This document shows positions 34,242 through 44,651 of a stretch of DNA of 64,000 nucleotides, piece by piece. Location: positions 3,782,001-3,846,000 of the forward strand of contig BSBM01000186.1 of the NCBI GenBank assembly GCA_027924585.1, written 5' to 3'. The stretch is from Larix kaempferi (lineage: Eukaryota > Streptophyta > Pinopsida > Pinales > Pinaceae). The first letter of the stretch is position 1, and each line of letters begins with the position of its first letter. A program made the translations under genes and the position numbers. The notes beneath the pieces are model-generated. The model ran no database searches. It saw only the letters and a list, made by a program, of their open reading frames with translations, and had not been told where the DNA came from.

Positions 34242-34609
34242 GCCAAAAACAAATAGTGCATCATCCCCAAGTTCTTCATCTCGAACTCGGTAGTAAGCTT
34301 CCGCTGCATGTCGGCAATCAATCTATCTTCACCATACCAAGTTCTGCACATATATGATTTCCTATCATGTGTCTCAGAACCAAGTAGCTGCTCTACATAC
34401 ACTTCTTGTTCAACTACACCATTCAAGGAAGCTGTCTTGAATCCATCTGGTGTATCTTCTATTTCATCACTTTTATATTTCTCAATGCTGCCATCTGCAA
34501 CATGCTTGATCTGATAGTTCCATTTGGAAGTCATAGCAAACTTCCCTTCATGTCTTGGGATCACATCCCAAACATCATTCTTCATGATCGACGGATCATG
34601 GCATTTCAT
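34242..34609 (-). pseudogene. Internally deleted copia RT
   Basis: The frame from about 34609 carries the beginning of copia RT (IMKNDVWDVIPRHEGKFAMT, then IEKYK), jumps across a missing block to LNGVVEQEVYVEQ, and after another deletion continues with ADMQRKLTTEFEMKNLGM. The two deletions remove the segment with the catalytic YVDD box, so it cannot be an active polymerase. It shows how this element became non-autonomous. Confidence 0.88.
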
Positions 34610-35085
34610 TTCTTCATCCCAGATCCTGGGAACTTCAATATCTTCAATAGATATCTTTGTTGCTGGAACAAATGTTGTAGTTCTTCTTTTGTAGGAGATG
34701 GCATACGATCTTTCCTACACAACAAGTTAAATTGCATGATTAGAAAACATCTCATAGTTTTCAGAACAAATTCTTACACATAAAGAAATATGTCATACAG
34801 TCATGCAATTATCTTAGCCAATGTTTCAATACAACATTTATCCATATCCCGTAACTTTCTAGATGCCTTCCAATCTCTACCAGAACATTGTTAAGAGTGT
34901 GCACAACTCCCAACATGTCAGCAAAGAGGTTTCATTCTAGATAAGTAGCAATGGAATGTTTTACAGTGCCATAGGCCACTTACCCATGTATATTAGTAGT
35001 ATACTGTTCATCAATGCAACTATTCTAATATGCACAATACATATCCTAAGTCTAGGAACATGGGAATATACATCATTGAACAATT
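34605..35085 (-). repeat. Segment repeated in inverted orientation at ~40810-41330
   Basis: Reverse complement of 40810-41330 along nearly its full length, with point changes and small indels. It includes the exon-like piece at 34609-34714, the intron-like stretch beyond it and the start of copia RT. The two copies lie on opposite strands and on either side of the right LTR, so they are separate family members rather than one tandem event. Confidence 0.8.
34609..34714 (-). other. Exon-like segment 3 of the copia-type element
   Basis: On the minus strand a pyrimidine-rich stretch and TTGTGTAG precede GAAAGATCG, a good 3' splice site. Joined to exon-like segment 2 the frame continues with KDRMPSPTKEELQHLF and ends at TGA near 34607. 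The first codons of this frame (KDR, SPTKE) also persist in the inverted copy at ~41190-41235, which then meets a stop. The same bases in another frame run into copia RT, so this may simply be the RT-upstream linker. Confidence 0.35.
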
Positions 35086-35128
35086 TTATTTAAACAAACA
35101 CATATGCAAGAAATGACAATTCAAATAC

Positions 35129-35350
35129 TTATCTTTGTTTGTTCGTTAGGTGGACTCCCTCTGAGTCTTCACTTCCTTGCAGGAGCTGCTGGAGTCCTAA
35201 TCTGAAGTAGCTTCTTCTACACCTTTCTGTTGTGGAATGTAGAGAGATGGTCAACTCCCTCTGAATATCTGCATCCTTGCATAAACCACTGGAGTGTACT
35301 CCCTCTTGATCTTTGCTTCCTGGATTACCTATCCTTGAACTTACATTCAT
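35129..35350 (-). other. Open stretch with AGAGGGAGT repeats, unidentified
   Basis: 73 codons open on the minus strand, rich in Ser, Gln and Arg, with three AGAGGGAGT-type DNA motifs (35155, 35252, 35300). No domain is recognised. It sits between intron-like AT-rich stretches and could be an additional exon-like segment or a chance ORF. Confidence 0.25.
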
Positions 35351-35439
35351 CCTTGGTTCCTATGCATGCTTATTAGTATCATGATTGTGTTATCCTTGTG
35401 ATCTCATATAAAATCATACATTCATTAGTATACTATTAA

Positions 35440-35770
35440 AACACAATAATCTTAAGCATGTATAGTCATGATCATTTCAAACAGAAAATAATAAGCATTA
35501 GCATTCAAGGTTTATGTAGAATTCTTAAGGTTAGTCAAATCATAAGAAACATAACATGTCTAAACCTGTAATTACTCAAACCTATGACTCTTTAGGTTAG
35601 TTGAATCATCAATCAAGATAAGAGATATATTATGCATAAAACCTGTGATTATTCAAACCTATACCATCATGATTCTTCTGGTTAGTCATATCATCAATTA
35701 AGGTAAGAAACATAATATGCATACAACCATGATTATTCAAACTTATGACTTCATGAATAATCATTATCAA
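35440..35770. repeat. Degenerate ~80-bp tandem repeats
   Basis: Units with GTTAGTCAAATCAT(C)A, AAGAAACATAA(C)ATG and GATTATTCAAACCTATGA recur about four times. On the minus strand each unit has a TTTGACTAACC segment resembling a plant intron branch point. Non-coding. Confidence 0.7.
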
Positions 35771-35868
35771 CAACAGTATAAGATCCTAACACAAGGTAGG
35801 ATTCTATCTTGATATAGTAAAAACATACCTTGATTAGCATGCTAGCTATTTATGTCTAACATACTCAC

Positions 35869-35910
35869 ATGATGTCTTCTTGTTCTTCTTCAATGACTTG
35901 TGCTAGTAAC
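35869..35910 (-). other. Exon-like segment 2 of the copia-type element
   Basis: 42 bp on the minus strand between a 3' splice signal (GATATACAG, acceptor at 35911-35912) and a strong 5' splice signal (GTGAGTATG at 35860-35868). In phase with exon-like segment 1 it encodes RLLAQVIEEEQEDI. Splicing has not been shown; the support is the pair of canonical signals and the phase match with its neighbours. Confidence 0.45.
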
Positions 35911-36280
35911 CTGTATATCTCATAGGTTAACTATTACAAAACCAATTTATACATACCTCGTAAATGGATCTTCTATGAGATCCATGACAATGGATGAATC
36001 TTTGTCCTCATGTTATCATGATCATATGTTCTTGGACCAGAACATGATTTGTCTTTCTTGGTGTAACTTTCATGTTAGTAGACAACATAAACCTCATACA
36101 ACACCATAATGCATTAGTACAATCATAAGTGTCAACACCTTAACCAATGAATATCTTCTATCATGCATTCATAATTTTGTTAAGGTGATACGAAAAATCT
36201 AAAATCAAAATTGTACTAACCGTAATAACATGAAGACAAACATACCATAAACTTAATCATGGACAAATATCGAAACATAC

Positions 36281-36372
36281 CTTGATGAGTCATACTTGTC
36301 GAGATCACTTGTAATCTTCTTATGTAAGGCCTTAGCCTCATCTCCCTTTGAAACAGGAACTTCTTCACTCAT
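36281..36372 (-). other. Exon-like segment 1 of the copia-type element (possible captured gene)
   Basis: From ATG at 36370-36372 a 30-codon frame (MSEEVPVSKGDEAKALHKKI and on to KYDSS) runs to a consensus 5' splice site, AAG/GTATGT at 36275-36281. The phase fits segment 2 (35869-35910). The composition is that of an ordinary soluble protein and does not resemble copia Gag as I know it. I do not recognise the gene. It could be a host gene fragment captured by the retrotransposon or a diverged element leader exon. Confidence 0.45.
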
Positions 36373-36589
36373 GCAAATGATCAATCCATCTTCTTCTAGG
36401 GTTAACCCAATCCACTTGATTTGCAAGAACTGGACCTGGAGCTGGATATGGGTTTGTCAGAGAAACCCCAAAAATTCAAACTTTGAATTTCAAACTTCCG
36501 AAAGGATAGAAATATGCGCCTTGATGAGCTGATCAAACTGGTATATTCAGAATTTGAAAACTGCAAAGTTTCACTCCTCAATTTTGCCT

Positions 36590-36910
36590 TTGAAACTTCT
36601 GGATTCACTGGACGTGACCCTGAACTGGGGTTTGATGAAGCCCACTCTTCTGCCCAGTCAAAAGGTTTGATCCAAATCTCTAAGCTTCTATTTTTCTGAG
36701 GAGCTTCCAGCCATGGTCACAGATTTCAAAAATTCCCATTTTTACAGAAGCCCTAATTTTCCACTTTTCTCATCAAAGTCCCGAACTAGGGTTTGATCAA
36801 GCCCGGCCTTCTGCCCAACCAAAAATTCTGATCTTGGTCTCTAAATTTCTATTTTGATGAGTAGCATCCAGCCGTGGTCTCCGATTACAAAAATTCCAAC
36901 TTTCTTCAAA
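36590..36910. repeat. ~170-bp tandem duplication in the copia leader
   Basis: Two diverged units, about 36610-36755 and 36779-36920, share GGGTTTGAT(G/C)AAGCCC, TTCTGCCCA(G/A), CCAGCC(A/G)TGGTC and AAGCCCTAA. The short open stretches they carry differ between copies and are not conserved. Confidence 0.75.
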
Positions 36911-37009
36911 GCCCTAAATTCCGGAAGCCATGAATGAAGGTACCAAAAAATAATTCTGTTTTGACAGAAATATGTACCTGATTGTTTCTGGTGTAACTAC
37001 GAAATTTTT

Positions 37010-37400
37010 GATCCACAGGGTCTGAAAAAGTTTTATGAGATAGCCTGACCTGTTAGCTTTCCATCCTAATAGGTCTGACCTCAATTGGATGTTCTGAGAG
37101 AGAGTTATGCCAAATGTCGCAACGTGACCTGTTTTGGGAAAATACAGGAGAGCGAACTTGTACGGCGTGCCACGTGTCACTGTTTGACCTTCGGCCTCTG
37201 AAAAGGTTTTTTGAGATATATCGACCTGTTATCTTTCCATCCTGACAGGTATGACCTCAATTGGATTCTCTAAGAGATATTTATTCCAAGTGTCGCAACG
37301 TGACCTGTTTATGGGATAATACAAGAGAGCGAACTTGTACGGTGTGCCACGTGTCACTGGTTCAACTTCGGCCTCTGAAAACGTTTTCTGAGATAGTACA
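37010..37400. repeat. ~184-bp tandem duplication in the copia leader
   Basis: Two units sharing GTCGCAACGTGACCTGTTT, GAGCGAACTTGTACGG and GTGCCACGTGTCACTG, first at about 37110-37185 and again at about 37290-37360, with further shared flanks. They lie just inside the 5' LTR and primer site, where packaging signals normally lie. Confidence 0.85.
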
Positions 37401-37746
37401 GTCTGTGTACTACCTGTCACTTTTCACTAAATTTCATTTGGAGCTTCCTATCCCAAGTTATGACCTTTTTCCCAAGGTCACCTGATTTTGACTCAGATCT
37501 GGAAGAGGCAGAAACCCTATATTGTACAGATCATAAATCACAAAGTACAACGAATTAGAGGTTGTCATTTGGACACAAGGTACCTGGAGATTTTAGCTTC
37601 ATCCTGTAACAATTTCAGATCCGAAAACTTATCCAAAACGGATTTATAGCGAAAGTGCTACGATGACTGGTTTTTGCTATATCAAGCCCTAGCATCGTAA
37701 GTGCAACAAGTGTCATACATGCCATATCATGCCTTCTTTCAGGCTA

Positions 37747-37758
37747 GCTCTGATACCA
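37747..37758 (-). promoter_or_regulatory. Primer binding site for tRNA-iMet (copia-type)
   Basis: TGGTATCAGAGC on the coding strand directly abuts the 5' LTR. It is intact and shared with the Tekay-type element and with the copia element at 63440. Confidence 0.95.
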
Positions 37759-38408
37759 TGTTGAATTTTCAGAATTTACTTCAATTTGATCTAGGATCTT
37801 AACTGAGAGAACAACATGTACAGCATATCTACAGCATATCAATCATGGAGACAATAATGCAAGCACACAAGAGACACAAAGATTTACTTGGGGAAAACCA
37901 TAAAGGTGAAAAACCCCAATAACTTCCTCAGAGATAGATAGAGCAATGATACAACCAACCAAGAGAGATAGCCAGAACCTAGAAGCAGATCCTCCTCCTC
38001 CATAAGTGCGCCACTCCTCCTTGAGTGCATGTGTGAGAAGTGAGTGAGTAAATAGAGTGCCTCCCGCACTCTATTTATACTTGACTTGACTTGCCTTTTT
38101 ACCTAACTCATGTAGGCTCGAACTTAACCACATAACATAATGCTGAGTGGGCCGACCCCCAATAGGGTGGTCTAATAACCCTTTGACCCACATGGCCGAC
38201 CCCCAATAGGGTGGTCTAATAACCCTTTGACACACATGACTTATACAGGGCCGACCCCAAACAAGGTGGTCTAATAACCCATCAAGTATAAGTTACGACA
38301 CTTACAATATAAATGATGACACTTCCTTATAGAGGAATAATACCATCTCTATAGGAATACAATATACATATATGTGAAATACATTCCGAAGTTACATATA
38401 CATCAACA
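37759..38408 (-). repeat. 5' LTR of the copia-type element
   Basis: 650 bp, TGTTGAATT to CATCAACA as read on the plus strand, nearly identical to 31135-31784 (for example, one C-to-A change near 37982). High LTR identity indicates a comparatively recent insertion. Confidence 0.95.
38071..38080 (-). promoter_or_regulatory. TATA box of the copia-type LTR
   Basis: GTATAAATAG on the coding strand, followed downstream by a GC-richer segment (GTGCGGGAGG). It is present in both LTRs and placed mid-LTR, as expected between U3 and R. Confidence 0.7.
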
Positions 38409-38413
38409 ATATC
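38409..38413. repeat. Right target-site duplication ATATC
   Basis: Exact copy of 31130-31134, directly after the right LTR. Confidence 0.9.
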
Positions 38414-38486
38414 CACATCCAAAACCATTTAATGATGATGTTCATATGACAAAGCAGTCTCAGAAGTAAACAAGAATCCTTTACCA

Positions 38487-40800
38487 TTATGCAGTCAATT
38501 CTATATTGGAGTGGGAAGAATCATCCTCTTGTATGGACTGTGTCAACTGCAGTGAAGGAATCATGAGGTTGGATGGAAAGATGGCCTCCTTACCATAAAC
38601 TAAATAGTAAGGGGAGTTTTCTATGGCTTCCTTTGGGGTGTCCCGGTCTTCCCAAAGAGCATTGTATAACTGGGTATGCCAATCTTTATGATGAGTAGCA
38701 ACTGTCTTCTTTAAGATATTTATCAAGTTTTTGTTGGAAGACTCTTCTAGTCCATTCCCTTGTGGATAATAATTGGCAGAAAACTTCAGCTTTATACCTT
38801 TTTCAAGTGCATACTATGTAATATCATTGGACAAGAAATACGATGCATTGTCAAATACCAAAAATTTAGGGGCCCCAAACCTAGTGACTATTTGGATTTC
38901 AAGGAATGATATCACTTGGTTTGTGTTACATTGTCTGAGGGGGATTCTCTACCCATCTAGTAAAGTAGTCCATAGCTGTTAAGATATAGTTGTGTCGCAA
39001 GGAGGAAACTGGTTTGATGGGTCCAACAAAATCTAGTTTCCATTGCTGAAATGGAAACTGAACAGAAACTGGTTGCAAAGGAAAGGTGGGTTTTTTACTT
39101 TCCCTAAACACTTTTGGCATGCTTCACATCTTCTTACATATGAATATGCATCTTTGAACAAATTAGGGCAGTAGTATCCTACCCTGAGGATCTTATGTAT
39201 AGTGGTCTCCCCTGAGAAATGCCCTCCTACAGGTCTTGCATGAAATTGCAAAAGAATATGATCAGTTTATTCTTTTTCTAAACACCTGAGAAAAACACCG
39301 TCATAATTATTCCTAAATAAAACACCATCTATGAATTGATAAGGTGAAGCTTTCAACCTTAAAGCTCTGCATTTTTTAAAGTCCAGGGTTTCAGAAGAAA
39401 ACCCATGAGTAAGGAAGAATTTAATGCCATCATACCATTCAGATTCTTGGGTTGTGATAACATTGACAGAACCTGTTGTCATACTGTCCTCTTGTTCCCA
39501 CTCAAACTGCTAGTGTACAGGATCATTGGATTGAGCGGTTAGCAGACATAAGCCTTGGCCTTTGACAATATTTGCTGGTCTGATCTCCAAATCATATTCT
39601 TGCAAAGCTGTCATCCAGTGAGCTCTCTTTTCCCTTAATTCTTTCTAAACCAACACATTTCTAATAGCTGCATAAGGAACAATAAATTTATTCCAAGATT
39701 TCAATAATAAAGGTCTAAAATGTTTCATAGATTTATAGACTGCGTAAGATTGTTTGTCAATATGGGATTAATTGAGTTTCGCTCCTTTGAATGTGGAGCT
39801 CATGAATGAAATAGGGATCTCAGCATCATTATCATATTTCTATTTCAAAACAGGTGCGTAAGAGAAATCAGTAGCAAACATGTACAAAATAAAATCTTTG
39901 CTGAAATATGGAGACATCAAAGAGAGGGATTCCGCAATGGCTCTCCGTATTTCGACAAAGGAATTCCTTTGTTCCTAAGACCATCTAAAATGGGCATCTT
40001 TCTTAACCAATTGCTGTAATATCTTAACAATTTGAGCAGAATTGGGAACAAATCTACGAACAAAATTAATCTTACCAAGAAAAGATTGCATGGCCTTACG
40101 TGAACCAGGCAGGACGATCTTCGAAATGGCTTTTGTGCACTCTGGATCGATAATCATGCCTTCTTTAGAAACAATAAAACCCAACAACTTACCCTCGGTG
40201 ACTGCAAAGATCGATTTTTTGGGTTCAATGAGATTCCATATCTTCTGCAGTGTTCGAAAACCTATGTCAAAGCAAACAAATGTTCATGTCGTTTTTTGGA
40301 ATAAATAGTAACATCATCTAAGTATACAATGACATAATTATGCAACAAACCCATGAAAGCTATGTCCATAGCTCTCTTAAATGTAGCACCTGCATTAATC
40401 AAACCGAAAGGATTTTTCCTGTAGGAAAAGGTTCCCTAAGGGGTCCTAAAAGTTGTTTTTAGTTGATCATCAGGGGCAACCAGGACTTGGTTATACCCTG
40501 AGAAGCCATCAAGGAGAGAAAACATTCCAGACCCTGCTACCTTCTATAGAATTTGCTCCATTGGTGGAATAGGGTAGCTGTCCTTCTTGGGAGCTCTATT
40601 TAAGTTTTAGAAATAAACAGAGTCTGATTTCCCCATTCTTCTTCCAAACAGGAACCAGGTTGGAAATCCACTATGTATGCCTGGCAGGGAATATAATCCT
40701 TGTTTCTAGTAGCTTCTCAAGCTCTTTCTTTATAGAGGGTTATAGACTGGGATGCATCTTCCTTAGCTTCTGCTGATAAGGTTTTACTTCTGGTTTCATT
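38487..40800 (-). pseudogene. Decayed Tat-type RT, RNase H and integrase
   Basis: Reading leftwards from about 40800: RT motifs KKELEKLLETRI, KKNGEIRLC, LLDGFSGYNQV and the catalytic box YLDD near 40315-40330, then GKINFVRRFVPNSAQIV and RNase H remnants. Integrase follows, with the zinc finger HARPVGGHFSG and CEACQKC, then DFVGPI, VFDNASYF and LEESSNKN holding the D,D,E residues, ending in YLVYGKEAIFPSNL. About twelve in-frame stops and several frameshifts are present. It belongs to the same broad group as the element at 18899-29527 but is clearly another family. Sequence upstream of RT is missing. Confidence 0.88.
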
Positions 40801-40809
40801 GGTATATTA

Positions 40810-41330
40810 TGATGCATGATACTAGTGTATATTATGGATGTAGGATCTATATTATGCATTTTAGAAAAGTTGCATTAATGAAAAAGATACTACTAATATA
40901 GTAATAGATAAGTAGCCTATGGTACTGTACAACATTCCATTTCTACTTATCTAGAATGAAACCTCTTTCCTGACAAGTTGGGAGTAGTGCACACTCTTGA
41001 CAATGTTCTGGTAGAGATAGAAGGCATCTAGAAAGTTACAGTATGAATACGAGATATGGATGAATGTTGTATTGAAGCATTGGCTAAGATAATTGCATGG
41101 ATGTATGACATATGTCTTTATGACTAAGAATATGTTCTGAAAACTATGAGATATTTCTAATCATGCAATTGAATTTGACTTGTAGGAAAGATCGTGTAAA
41201 ATCACCTACAAAAGAAGGACAACGACATTTGTTCCAGTGACGAAGTTTAAGAAAACTACCTATTGAAGATATTGAAGAATCTGAAGTTCCTAGGACTATG
41301 GATGCAATAATGGAAGGATGTTATGATCGA
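40810..41330 (+). repeat. Copia-derived fragment, inverted copy of 34605-35085
   Basis: Homologous to the copia-type element but on the plus strand. It begins exactly where the Tat-type RT homology stops. The intron-like AT-rich part (40820-41185), the splice-acceptor-like TTGACTTGTAG and the following GAAAGATCG segment are all recognisable, and homology fades near the RT start at about 41365. Apparently an older, truncated relative. Confidence 0.8.
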
Positions 41331-43985
41331 GGAGTACCAGTCGATCATGAAGAATATTTATGTGGTGGACTAATGAGCCTCGAGGTGATTGCATCCTCGC
41401 GCTTCTTCATATCGCCATTAATGTCCGGGGGGGGTTTCATCGATACTCATGTCATTTAGTTGAAAAGGTGGGATGAGCAATGGCAATGCTAGTACCTTAG
41501 GCATCCCCTCAATCCCCTTCCAATCACTTTACCATTAATACTACATTGATTTTCGACAGTCACCCCATTTAGGAAAATGGATAACAATATTAAGAATGTG
41601 TTAGATGAAGACATTTTTAATTAGTCATTATGATCTTATGATATTCAACTATGCATCATTTCTTTGCGATTACGTTCTTTTTTTAGTAATTGTTTATGTT
41701 ATTAATACACGGATCTTTTATTGTGTGTTCTAATTTGTTTATAAAATCTTCTCGTTACTATTTTTTTTAACTTTTCTTAAGAGGAAGGTACTATCATGAT
41801 TTCCTTAGATTTGACTTGATTAATAGAGAGATAGACCCTTATGAGAATACTGTTTTCACCATGTTCACATAAAAATTTCCAAACATTAGGGCATTCAATG
41901 TGAATCTAGAATAAAAGGCCACTCTAGACATCATAAGCTTTTTCAAATTTCAGTTTAATAACCAATGCCCTAAGCCCCATGTATTTGTCCTAATATTACA
42001 TTCCTTTCTAAACTAATACCACATTATCCATGATGAACATATCCCAAATGAATCTAATTTGTTCATAATAACATAAGGAAGGATGAATCTCAATTCCATG
42101 ACTAAGGCTAGGGCCTCACTAAAATATCATAGGATGCATATATCAATATGATGGTTCTATAGCTAGGGATGAGCTCATAGTATCCTACATTGGGAGTGAT
42201 ATAATGAGGCCTCTGTTAATAGGAGAGATAAAATACTTTTTCCAAATATCTTCCATTAAGAATATTAATCAACCAATATTGACACATCCCAAGTGGCTTT
42301 GAAATATTCATAAAGGTATCCATATAGCCTTGGAGAGTTGTTTCTAGTGATTGTTGTCAAGGCATTGATCAACTCTAGTAAGGTTAATTTCCAATTACAA
42401 ATATTCCACAAATACTTTTTGAGGGCCAAGTTTGGTGCAAGTTTTCATGGCCAACTTACGTGAGTTTGTCAAAGTAAAGGATAATGCTCCACAAATTTTT
42501 TATGCATGCCCTCTTGGTTGGAAATCCGTTTGGCTAGGGTTTTCAAGTTTGAAATCTTCTTAGAATCCTCCTCATTTACCAAATCCTTAAAGAATCATTT
42601 AGTGGATTCAATTCTAGGGCATGATTAGCAACTCAATAACCATGTTCTTCATGTGATGATGTGGAATTGAGGAAATTTATTGGTCGTTTATTCATTTATT
42701 TAGTGAGAAATTGATAGAAAGTATTGGTAAAATTACCTAATGCATTCGAAATTGTTGGTTGAATCACCTCTAGGAGTTGTAATCGGGATCACATTCTGCC
42801 TATTTTTCCCATTGATTCTATCGAAATAATCGCTTTGGAAGAAATGGATGCTCACAGACCGATTTTGGGGGTTTATACCATGTTCAATAAATCACGCACG
42901 TGTTTTTGGTCTACAAATCATGCACACATTTTTTGTTCAGAAATCATGTTCGTGTTTCTTTTTCCCATGTTACATGTCAATTGACCTGTCAAGATTGGGC
43001 TCATGAGAAAATTTTTTATATACATCTTTCATATTCTTCTATCTTCTATCCATTTGTTAATGGCATCCATAGGATCCACCCTCCATTTTTTTTAACTCTT
43101 ACTGATTATAATTTTTCAAAATTATTTGTACATGAGCCCTTTCAAAAAGTGATTAGCACACAATCTACTTTCCTCTTTCGAGGCTAAACTAAATTGGTAT
43201 GCACTATTGAAATATATAAAGCATAGATTATAGTAATAAAGCATGTATCTTAAACTAGATTTTTAAATAGCTTGTATTTAAAAGTGTATGTTTATTAGTT
43301 TAAAGTTGTTTTAGTAAATGTTAATAATTATTATTGTCTTATCCATTATTATATTCACATTCCAATAACTTGATGTGTTACGATAATTATGAATGTTTCA
43401 ATAGGTGATATTTAATAGATTTAATAGTTTCTTACTTAAAAGTCTAAAAGAGCATCTTTGTTTAACTTCGATCATACTTTGGAGTGTCGTGGATATGACT
43501 AATATGTCAAAGAGTTTTTATTGATCATTTTTTTTAAAGTAAGATGGAATTATATTGACGTAAGAAAGTTACATCATCCAAGAGTAGTTGATTCAACATG
43601 GTCATATAAGAAAATAGCGAAAACGAGGCTCATAGTTTACTAAAGAAACTAACGAACCATAGACCCTAACTGCTGTCTTGCATAACCATCTGTTGTTGTG
43701 GTAAAAATCAACATAAAACCCTGTAGCAGACTTAACATACCCATTCGTTCTTCACAATAGACCCTATATCACATTTGACAGCATAACCATGTCCATTACA
43801 AATATTCCAACAACTGAAGAGTTTGGACCTAATAAAACTATTCAACTAACAACAGAACCAAGACACCACTTAACAACATAAAACATAACTTAAACACAAC
43901 TTCTTACCTATAATGAGTCACATACTAAACATAAGAAGAGAGGAAAAGAAGAAATGCTTAAGCTTCAACCCTAACATCTAGGATC
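41331..43985. other. Unassigned AT-rich DNA
   Basis: No ORF with a recognisable domain. Between 41800 and 42700 the composition is more even and could be very old coding or transposon sequence, but I could not identify it on either strand. A small three-unit repeat (AATCACGCACGTG-like, period about 27 bp) lies at 42888-42970. A G8 tract is at 41428-41435. Confidence 0.5.
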
Positions 43986-44651
43986 CTAATCATTCTCCTT
44001 GAGTGATCCTTGAGCTTGCTTACTTGCTAAAGATCCCACCACCCCTGAAGGCAACTGCACCAAAAGGGATACACCCAAGTCTAGAGACGGAGGTGGGGAG
44101 AACTTGAAGTCGAGCTTGCTCGTAATAACATGTATTTTCTTGTGCATTAGATGACAATCAAAATTGTGGTCTTTCCTATCCCTCATCTGCTGTTTGTCAC
44201 CTTTCTCTTGGGCTCTCTTATCCATGAGAACCTTGGCCAAAATACCCTTCATCACCCAAAAAGGAGCCACTGTTCTTTCGTGCAAGGTTAAACGACCCCT
44301 CGTAGTACCTAGGTCTTGCACCCACTCAACTAAAACATCAAATTTGTTAGTAGGCTTCTCAATTTCTAATTTTTCATGGAGACCATGCTCTACCTCCGCA
44401 ATTTCCTCTTAAATCTCCCTTGGGATGCAATTTTGAAAAAAAATTGCAGCCTCTGCCCGACTTTGTTCTCTAGTAATCCAGGGAGAATCCTCGACGACCT
44501 TCCCTTTTCCCTTTTGAATCTCCTGACAACCCCTAGTTTCAATTTCTATCACTCGTTTCAGGAAATTAGCGTTCCCAGCCAAGATACCCACACACCAACT
44601 ACAGACCCCACTCTCTCGAGAAACAAACCCTACAATAGAAACTTGAACCAC
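43986..44651 (-). pseudogene. Unidentified pseudogene, one frame with a single internal stop
   Basis: Two open stretches in the same frame (44651-44409 and 44408-43986) are separated only by TAA at 44409-44411; together they cover about 220 codons in otherwise stop-rich DNA. The product would be hydrophilic, with GLHEKLEIEKPTNKFDVLVE and KGILAKVLMDKRAQEKGDKQ helical segments and no signal peptide. I do not recognise a domain. It could be a fragment of a transposon protein or a host pseudogene. Confidence 0.4.

Larger units (their letters stand above)
31135..38408 (-). mobile_element. Deleted Ty1/copia element with captured exon-like sequence and tandem repeats
   Basis: 7.27 kb bounded by 650-bp LTRs with TGTTG/CAACA ends, ATATC target duplications, an intact tRNA-iMet primer site and a clean polypurine tract, all on the minus strand. 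Of the coding region only fragments of RT and a nearly complete RNase H remain (33504-34609); gag, protease and integrase were not found. The rest is tandem repeats on the 3' side and a long 5' region with exon/intron-like pieces. The intact cis signals with missing proteins are those of a non-autonomous element mobilised by a related copia. It is younger than the Tat-type element it splits. Confidence 0.92.
29528..40800 (-). mobile_element. Second Tat-type Ty3/gypsy element, fragmentary and split by a copia insertion
   Basis: Reading leftwards: RT, RNase H and integrase remnants at 40800-38487, then after the insertion 38408-31135 the downstream part with a 3' accessory ORF remnant at 30152-29616. 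The pieces are collinear once the 7.3-kb copia element is removed. Gag, protease and both LTRs were not found; the RT is cut off near 40800, where a copia-derived fragment begins. The left limit (next to the LTR ending at 29527) is uncertain. Confidence 0.7.
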
